Assembly: GCA_036265935.1 (NCBI GenBank) | Contig: DATAOB010000109.1 | Coordinates: 1 to 10,622 of the forward strand | Source of the DNA: JAFASC01 sp036265935 | GTDB taxonomy: Bacteria > Pseudomonadota > Alphaproteobacteria > Rhizobiales > Beijerinckiaceae | Direction of reading: 5' to 3' | DNA: 10,622 nt | Shown here: piece after piece, positions 6,890 through 10,622 of the stretch | How positions within the stretch are numbered: position 1 is the first letter of the stretch | Layout of the letters: every line of letters begins with the position of its first letter | Position numbers and translations under genes: made by a program | Notes under the pieces: model-generated | Told to the model about the DNA's origin: nothing | The model's input: only the letters and a program-made list of their open reading frames with translations | Database searches by the model: none

Positions 6890-7300
6890 TCACGATCGCG
6901 AGCGGGTCTGCTTCAGCGCGTACGGACCATCGCCGAGCATCGCGAACACGGCAAGCATGACGATCCAGAACACGGAGAATTCCCAGCCGCCTTTCGGGTT
7001 CGAGAACATGAAGCCTTTATCGCCGTGTACGACGACAATCGTCCCGATTAGTTCCGGAATCATCGCAAGCGCTACGATGCGCGGCCAGAGGCCGAGAACG
7101 AGGGCAAGTCCGCCGAGCAGTTCCAAAGCGATGATGAAATAGGCGAGGCTTGGCGGAAGCCCAAGCGAACTAAAGTACCGGGCCGTTCCAGCAGGCGTGA
7201 AGACGAAGATCTTGATCGCCGCATGGGTCAGGAACAGCAGACCAAGCGCGACGCGAAGGATAAGCACAGCGTAAGGCGCTGCGCGAGAATCGATAATCAT
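6890..7300 (-). CDS. DoxX-family inner-membrane protein
   Basis: 136 residues from an ATG at 7300, preceded by GAGG with good spacing; the frame extends upstream without support. Four hydrophobic helices are visible: about 9-29 (PYAVLILRVALGLLFLTHAA), 51-71 (SLAYFIIALELLGGLALVLG), 74-91 (RIVALAMIPELIGTIVVV) and 107-123. This is the DoxX/YphA-type four-helix pattern: RVALGLLFLxHAxxK in helix 1, a LELxGGxALxLG motif in helix 2, and a GWEF segment before helix 4. Family members are small quinone-associated or redox-linked membrane proteins, many of unknown role; DoxX proper is a subunit of archaeal thiosulfate:quinone oxidoreductase. The absence of DoxD-like partners here argues against that specific job. 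It lies in the cytoplasmic membrane. An inverted repeat overlaps its ribosome binding site. Confidence 0.85.
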   Translation of the reverse strand: MIIDSRAAPYAVLILRVALGLLFLTHAAIKIFVFTPAGTARYFSSLGLPPSLAYFIIALELLGGLALVLGLWPRIVALAMIPELIGTIVVVHGDKGFMFSNPKGGWEFSVFWIVMLAVFAMLGDGPYALKQTRSRS

Positions 7301-7308
7301 GTTCGCCC

Positions 7309-7327
7309 CTCGATTGCTATTATCGAG
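7309..7327 (-). promoter_or_regulatory. Short inverted repeat at the DoxX ribosome binding site
   Basis: Read on the minus strand: CTCGAT-AATAGCA-ATCGAG, a six-pair stem directly upstream of and touching the GAGGGG ribosome binding site of the DoxX-family gene. If formed in the leader RNA it would partly occupy that site. It could instead be a small operator. No family of riboswitch is recognised. Confidence 0.25.
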
Positions 7328-7498
7328 CCCCGTGGCACCGCGGTGGCATGTTGGGAAATCCAGCAACGTTCTTATTTTACGTCGTGATCGGCATCCTGTC
7401 ACTTATCGGGAGATGCCGCAACTTAGCGCGACATCTCGCTACGAACCGTTCCTTTTGGTTTTTAACGAGCGATATTGTGGGAATAAAATTTGGCCTGC

Positions 7499-8284
7499 CT
7501 ACCGCAACAACCCGCCGCTCACCGCCGCGCCAAGCTCGTTGCCGACGTCGGCTTCCTTGCCGGCGCATTTCGGATGGCCGAAGCCGGATTTGCTCGCGCC
7601 GGTGAGACCAATGTCGTAGATGATCGCGTCCTGCTTGTCTTTGTCCGGCCCTTTCGGCGCGTGATCGAGATTGAGCGCGTGGCGGATGCGCCAGGCGACG
7701 TTGTGATCGGCGCAGGACGTGTCGCCGCTGACGCCGAGGCCGCCGATGAGGCCCGCATTATTGTAAAGCGCGAGGCCGCCGCCGAACGTCACGACGCCGC
7801 CGACGCGCCGGCCGAGAATGGGATCGGATGGCGTGCCGAATTTTTCGACGTCGCCTTCGTAGATCGAATCGTTCGGCGGATTGGTGCGGCCGATACCGAA
7901 CAGGAAACCTTCGGGCTGCGCCCCGGCGTAAAGATTGGCCGTCGACATGGCCATGCCGTCGAGGCTGAAAGACAGCGCCGTGTTCGCCTTCTCGACGGCG
8001 ATCGGCCGGCTGCCGAGCCACTGATCTTTCCAGCTTGCCCCGCTGAAAGCGACGGCGCAGACATTGCCGTCGCGATTGACGATCGCCGCCCATTCGTTGT
8101 TGTCGAGCCCGCCATTGCTCGGGCCGCCGCTCGGCTTCACCGCGGCTTTGAGCGCGGTTGCGAGCTGGTCGTGGGTGATGAGGCAGTCCGCGGCGGGGGC
8201 GGCCGGCGGCTGCGTCTGCGCAGAAGCCGCGCCGGCGCCGAGACAAAGCGCGGCTGTGGCGAGTGCGACGGCTTTCCTGCGCAT
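7499..8284 (-). CDS. Secreted GlcG/HbpS-family (DUF336-like) heme-binding-type protein
   Basis: 261 residues. The start ATG at 8284 is chosen because it gives a clear signal peptide (MRRKAVALATAALCLGAGAA, cleavage after ASA at 20-22) and has GGGAG upstream; extending further would translate the REP-like palindrome. The mature part resembles GlcG/HbpS proteins: a helix with LITHDQLATALKAA, then AAIVNRDGNVCAVAFSGASW, then a conserved ARPIAxxKAxTA-like segment (GSRPIAVEKANTALSFS). Towards the C-terminus it has VVTFGGGLALYNNAGLIGGLGVSGDTSCADHNVAW, given here in pieces: GGGLALY, GGLGVSGD, CADHNVAW. These proteins bind heme or small ligands in the periplasm or outside the cell; the precise role is not settled. 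Six cysteines (some possibly disulfide-linked) fit a periplasmic location. It is followed by DoxX on the same strand after about 200 bases, so co-transcription is uncertain. Confidence 0.8.
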   Translation of the reverse strand: MRRKAVALATAALCLGAGAASAQTQPPAAPAADCLITHDQLATALKAAVKPSGGPSNGGLDNNEWAAIVNRDGNVCAVAFSGASWKDQWLGSRPIAVEKANTALSFSLDGMAMSTANLYAGAQPEGFLFGIGRTNPPNDSIYEGDVEKFGTPSDPILGRRVGGVVTFGGGLALYNNAGLIGGLGVSGDTSCADHNVAWRIRHALNLDHAPKGPDKDKQDAIIYDIGLTGASKSGFGHPKCAGKEADVGNELGAAVSGGLLR

Positions 8285-8347
8285 CGAACGGTCTCCCGAA
8301 ATCGTGAGACCGGAACTGGCTAAAGCGAGGGAAAGTTCAATGGCTTC

Positions 8348-8427
8348 GTCATTGCGAGCGGAGCGAAGCAATCCACAACCGCCCGTCCACACATGGATTG
8401 CTTCGTCGCTACGCTCCTTGCAATGAC
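8348..8427. repeat. REP-like palindromic element
   Basis: Left arm 8348-8375 (GTCATTGCGAG ... GCAATCCA) and right arm 8394-8427 (TGGATTGCTTCG ... CAATGAC) are inverse copies separated by 18 bases. The right arm carries about six extra bases (CGTCGC-like insertion) and one or two substitutions. The GTCATTGCGAG...GAAGCAATCCA sequence is the REP-type palindrome dispersed in many Hyphomicrobiales genomes. It lies between the end of the reductase gene (8436) and the start of the GlcG-type gene (8284), where a long RNA hairpin could stop or stabilise the upstream transcript. Confidence 0.8.
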
Positions 8428-8435
8428 AGCGTCCC

Positions 8436-9473
8436 TCACGCGACGCCAAGCTTCTTCTGCAGGCTCGTCGACGACGTCGTGTATTGGAAGGTCAGCTTCT
8501 TGTCGGGATAGACGTAGCGGTGCACCTTCTGTGCCGCGAGCGCCGCCTCGTGGAAGCCGGAGAGGATCAGCTTCAGCTTGCCCGGATAATGGTTGATGTC
8601 GCCGACGGCGAAAATGCCGGGCACGTTCGTCTCGAATTTCTCGGTGTCGACCGGCACCAGGTTCTCGTGCAGGTTCAGGCCCCAATTGGCGACGGGGCCG
8701 AGCTTCATCGTCAGCCCGAAAAACGGGATCAGCCGGTCGCAAACGACCTCCTTCTCGTTCCCGTCATTCCCCTTGATCGTCACGCTCGAGAGCTGACCGT
8801 CTTGGCCGACGAGCTTGCTCGTCTGGCCGATGATCAGGTCCATCTTGCCGGCGGCGGTGAGCTCGCGCATGGCGTTGACCGAATGTGGCGCGGCACGGAA
8901 ATCGTCGCGGCGATGCACGAGCGTCAGGCGCTTGGCGACCGGCTGCAGGTTTAAGGTCCAGTCGAGCGCGGAATCGCCACCCCCCACAATGACGACATTG
9001 CGGTCGCGGTAATCCTCCATGCGGCGGACGGCGTAGAAGACCGACTTGCCCTCGTAAGCATCGATGCCGGCAATCGGCGGGCGCTTCGGCTGGAACGAGC
9101 CGCCGCCGGCGGCGATCACCACCGACTTCACATCAAAGGTCTTGCCGTTGTCGGTCGTCACCTTGAAGCGCGGCGCGCCGCTCGTGCCGGTTGGGGTCAG
9201 GCTCTCGACCATTTCGCCGAAATGGAAGGTCGGGTGAAACGGCTCGATCTGCTTTTCGAGATTCACGACCAAGCCCTGGCCGGTGACGATGGGAAAGCCC
9301 GGAATGTCGTAGATCGGCTTTTCCGGATAAAGCTCGGAACATTGGCCGCCGGCCTTCGGCAGGATGTCGACGAGATGCGCCCTGATATCGAGGAGGCCGA
9401 GCTCGAACACGGCGAAAAGGCCGATCGGCCCGGCGCCAACGATCAATACGTCGGTTTCGATCACATCGCTCAT
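8436..9473 (-). CDS. Ferredoxin--NADP+ reductase, thioredoxin-reductase-like type
   Basis: 345 residues, the usual length for the TrxR-like FNR class found in Bacillus, Rhodopseudomonas and Bradyrhizobium. An FAD-binding GxGxxG near the N-terminus (GAGPIG, 13-18) is followed by an NADPH-binding GGGDSALDW (164-172), VHRR (186-189, contacts the 2'-phosphate of NADPH) and the second FAD motif FAVGDI (288-293). The CxxC redox pair of true thioredoxin reductases is absent, since GGGDSALDW replaces the region around it. So it moves electrons between NADPH and ferredoxin and does not reduce thioredoxin. The tail (FQYTTSSTSLQKKLGV) is the C-terminal extension typical of this class. It acts in the cytoplasm. 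It lies 20 bases downstream of the ferredoxin gene on the same strand and the two are very likely one operon and partners. Confidence 0.93.
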   Translation of the reverse strand: MSDVIETDVLIVGAGPIGLFAVFELGLLDIRAHLVDILPKAGGQCSELYPEKPIYDIPGFPIVTGQGLVVNLEKQIEPFHPTFHFGEMVESLTPTGTSGAPRFKVTTDNGKTFDVKSVVIAAGGGSFQPKRPPIAGIDAYEGKSVFYAVRRMEDYRDRNVVIVGGGDSALDWTLNLQPVAKRLTLVHRRDDFRAAPHSVNAMRELTAAGKMDLIIGQTSKLVGQDGQLSSVTIKGNDGNEKEVVCDRLIPFFGLTMKLGPVANWGLNLHENLVPVDTEKFETNVPGIFAVGDINHYPGKLKLILSGFHEAALAAQKVHRYVYPDKKLTFQYTTSSTSLQKKLGVA

Positions 9474-9493
9474 TATTGTTGTTCCGGAGGGGC

Positions 9494-9814
9494 TCAGCCC
9501 TGCTGGGGCGGCGTGGTGACGGTCAGCCCGTCAAGCTCGGGCCGCACCTTGATCTGGCAGGAGAGGCGGGAATTCGGTTTCACCTCATAGGCGAAATCGA
9601 GCATGTCCTCTTCCATCTGCGAGGGCTTGCCGACGATCTCCGTCCATTCCTCACCGACATAGACATGGCAGGTCGCGCAGGCGCAAGCGCCGCCGCATTC
9701 GGCAACGATTTCGGGCACGGAATTGCGGATCGCGCTCTCCATGACGGTCGAGCCTTCCTCTGCGTCGACGTCACGCGAAGCTCCATGCGAATCGACGTAG
9801 GTGATCTTGACCAT
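9494..9814 (-). CDS. Adrenodoxin/putidaredoxin-type [2Fe-2S] ferredoxin
   Basis: 106 residues, full family length. The four cluster ligands are visible: Cys40, Cys46 and Cys49 in ECGGACACATC (C-x5-C-x2-C) and Cys86 in RLSCQIK. The acidic interaction helix (PSQMEEDMLDFA, 64-75) is the feature by which this family docks to its reductase and to oxygenases such as cytochromes P450. It is a soluble one-electron carrier in the cytoplasm. The start ATG at 9814 has GGAG some 12 bases upstream and AAGG close by; the context is not perfect, but family length agrees. It is followed by the ferredoxin reductase gene after 20 bases, giving a complete NADPH-to-ferredoxin module. No P450 or other acceptor is in the window. 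Iron-sulfur assembly ferredoxins (Fdx) are related; the adjacency to FNR favours a general redox partner. Confidence 0.93.
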   Translation of the reverse strand: MVKITYVDSHGASRDVDAEEGSTVMESAIRNSVPEIVAECGGACACATCHVYVGEEWTEIVGKPSQMEEDMLDFAYEVKPNSRLSCQIKVRPELDGLTVTTPPQQG

Positions 9815-9844
9815 GCCTTGAAAACGCTCCGGAGCGGATGAGGG

Positions 9845-9869
9845 GCCGCCACAAGCGGCGGCTTTCTTT
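9845..9869 (+). terminator. Rho-independent terminator, plus-strand orientation
   Basis: GCCGCC-ACAAGC-GGCGGC (9845-9862) is a six-pair GC-only stem followed by TTTCTTT on the plus strand. In the minus direction the flank is C-rich and not T-rich, so it works only for plus-strand transcripts. No plus-strand gene lies upstream of it; it sits between the HPt gene end and the ferredoxin start, so it may end an antisense transcript, or it may simply act as a hairpin in the leader of the ferredoxin message. Confidence 0.45.
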
Positions 9870-9916
9870 AAGGCCTCGGATCAGCTTTGGCGAGAGGCAA
9901 GAAAGCGCTGGTTGCG

Positions 9917-10330
9917 CTAGCCGCGAAGCAGGTCAGCGATGGCGCGGCAGGCGTCGTCGACCGCGCTTTTCAAGGCCATGAGAGCGGGCTTCAGATTGGC
10001 CGCTCCCTCCCGCGCTTGCACTTCATAGATCTCGGCCTTGATGGCGACGCGGGTGGCGCCGATCGCCCGGGCCGAGCCTCTCAAAGTGTGGGCGAGATCG
10101 GCGCGCCAGGGGATGCTGTCGCCGGGCAGGTCGGCTGACAAGCGCTCGACGATCTGGCTGGCCTGGCGCCGGAACAGGCCCAGGAGCTCGGTTTCGAGAT
10201 CGCGATCGCCGAGCGTCTGGCGGGCGAGATGGATGAGGTCGATGGCGCGGATACTCTCAAAAGAGGGTTCGCGCGGCAGCCCTGTCCCGGCGGGGGACAT
10301 CGGTTTCAGCAGCACGGCCCCGCTCGCCAA
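9917..10330 (-). CDS. Stand-alone HPt (histidine phosphotransfer) domain protein
   Basis: 137 residues. After a Pro-rich start, one HPt four-helix bundle fills the rest (about 30-136). The phospho-accepting histidine is His81 in AHTLRGSARAIGA, the standard HxLKGSxxxxG signature with Arg for Lys. Such proteins relay phosphate between response-regulator receiver domains in multistep phosphorelays; they have no kinase activity. No histidine kinase or receiver is in the window, so partners lie elsewhere. The TTG start at 10330 is supported by GGAGGA four bases before it, one of the best ribosome binding sites in the window. It is upstream of the ferredoxin gene on the same strand with about 100 bases and a hairpin between them, so it is likely a separate transcript. 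It is cytoplasmic; no membrane segments are visible. Confidence 0.85.
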   Translation of the reverse strand: MASGAVLLKPMSPAGTGLPREPSFESIRAIDLIHLARQTLGDRDLETELLGLFRRQASQIVERLSADLPGDSIPWRADLAHTLRGSARAIGATRVAIKAEIYEVQAREGAANLKPALMALKSAVDDACRAIADLLRG

Positions 10331-10334
10331 TCTG

Positions 10335-10340
10335 TCCTCC
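10335..10340 (-). promoter_or_regulatory. Strong ribosome binding site deciding a TTG start
   Basis: Minus-strand GGAGGA ends four bases before the TTG at 10330-10328. It supports TTG as the start of the HPt protein over the internal ATG eleven codons in (MSPAG), which lacks a comparable site. Confidence 0.55.
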
Positions 10341-10448
10341 GTCTTTCGCCAGGGGAAGAAGTCTCCGCTAAAGTGGCGGATAAGTTGTTAATTTTCCTTT
10401 AGGCTTGATTTTTATGCGGATTTTTGCTCGAACCTGCGTACAAAGCTG

Positions 10449-10550
10449 TCATTGGCGGCCTCCGATGGTGAAAGAGCGGGAGAGCGAGTTGGTATAAACG
10501 TGGTCGCCGTTGGGCATCACGCCGCAGACGTAACTGCCGTGCCAGCCGAG
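10449..10550 (-). pseudogene. Short coding remnant at the right edge
   Basis: On the minus strand, 33 codons end at a TGA (10451-10449) and read as real protein: LGWHGSYVCGVMPNGDHVYT then NSLSRSFTIGGRQ. Immediately upstream in this frame is a TAG (10553-10551) and then another stop, so no start is available. The next frame over, towards the window edge, also looks protein-like (PLVWAAVERELKRRSDKQYA). The pattern is that of a gene 3' end with one or two frame changes. The family is not recognised, and the remainder is outside the window. It could also be a chance open frame. Confidence 0.35.
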
Positions 10551-10622
10551 CTAGGTTTGTCGGCGTACTGCTTATCGGATCGCCTCTTCAGCTCGCGTTC
10601 GACCGCTGCCCACACGAGCGGG

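Noticed and set aside
7490..8323. 277-codon plus-strand open frame over the GlcG-type gene
   Set aside because: Antisense to a gene with a signal peptide, ribosome binding site and family motifs; the translation is Arg/Glu/Val-rich with no recognisable domain.
8285..8449. N-terminal extension of the GlcG-type protein beyond 8284
   Set aside because: It would translate the REP-like palindrome and place residues before a clear signal peptide that has its own ribosome binding site.
10385..10400. CtrA-like site near the TTAA upstream of the HPt gene
   Set aside because: Only one TTAA half is present; the second half of TTAA-N7-TTAA is not matched.

Overview
The window looks like chromosomal DNA of an alphaproteobacterium, most likely Hyphomicrobiales (Rhizobiales) related to the Bradyrhizobium/Rhodopseudomonas/Beijerinckiaceae side of the order. 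This is inferred from four things: high GC with heavy GCG/CGC codon use, a thioredoxin-reductase-like ferredoxin-NADP+ reductase next to an adrenodoxin-type [2Fe-2S] ferredoxin, an HPt protein beside that pair, and a dispersed REP-like palindrome typical of these genomes.

Layout. Bases 1-155 hold the 3' end of an unidentified plus-strand gene, followed by about 370 bases with no convincing gene. Bases 530-2622 hold a convergent pair, an ATP-grasp-like Cj0069-family protein (+) and an HtrA-type trypsin-like serine protease with one PDZ domain (-), whose stop codons overlap by a few bases. Bases 2668-5392 (+) hold a small uncharacterised gene broken by a -1 frameshift, then a complete molybdenum hydroxylase large subunit (xanthine dehydrogenase/CoxL-like, with an AYRGAGR active-site loop). 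No FAD or iron-sulfur subunit gene lies beside it. Bases 5400-6900 form a lower-GC, decayed stretch. It holds a 158-codon gene interrupted by one in-frame TAG, a HicB antitoxin remnant without its toxin, and a small single-pass membrane protein (-).

Bases 6890-10330 are all minus strand: a DoxX-family membrane protein, a secreted GlcG/HbpS-type protein, a REP-like palindrome, the ferredoxin-NADP+ reductase, the [2Fe-2S] ferredoxin and a stand-alone HPt phosphotransfer protein. The right edge contains a short minus-strand coding remnant.

How the parts fit. The reductase and ferredoxin form an obvious electron-transfer module: NADPH to FAD to [2Fe-2S] to an unknown acceptor. The molybdenum hydroxylase must obtain its electron-transfer subunits from elsewhere, unless it is non-functional. 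The most notable feature is the cluster of damaged genes (frameshift at about 2823, amber at 5516, HicB deletion at about 6150, broken remnant at 10449-10550). This suggests either local decay of accessory DNA or errors in the assembly. I found no convincing new multi-gene system. The best candidates for something undescribed are the two small interrupted genes on either side of the molybdenum hydroxylase.
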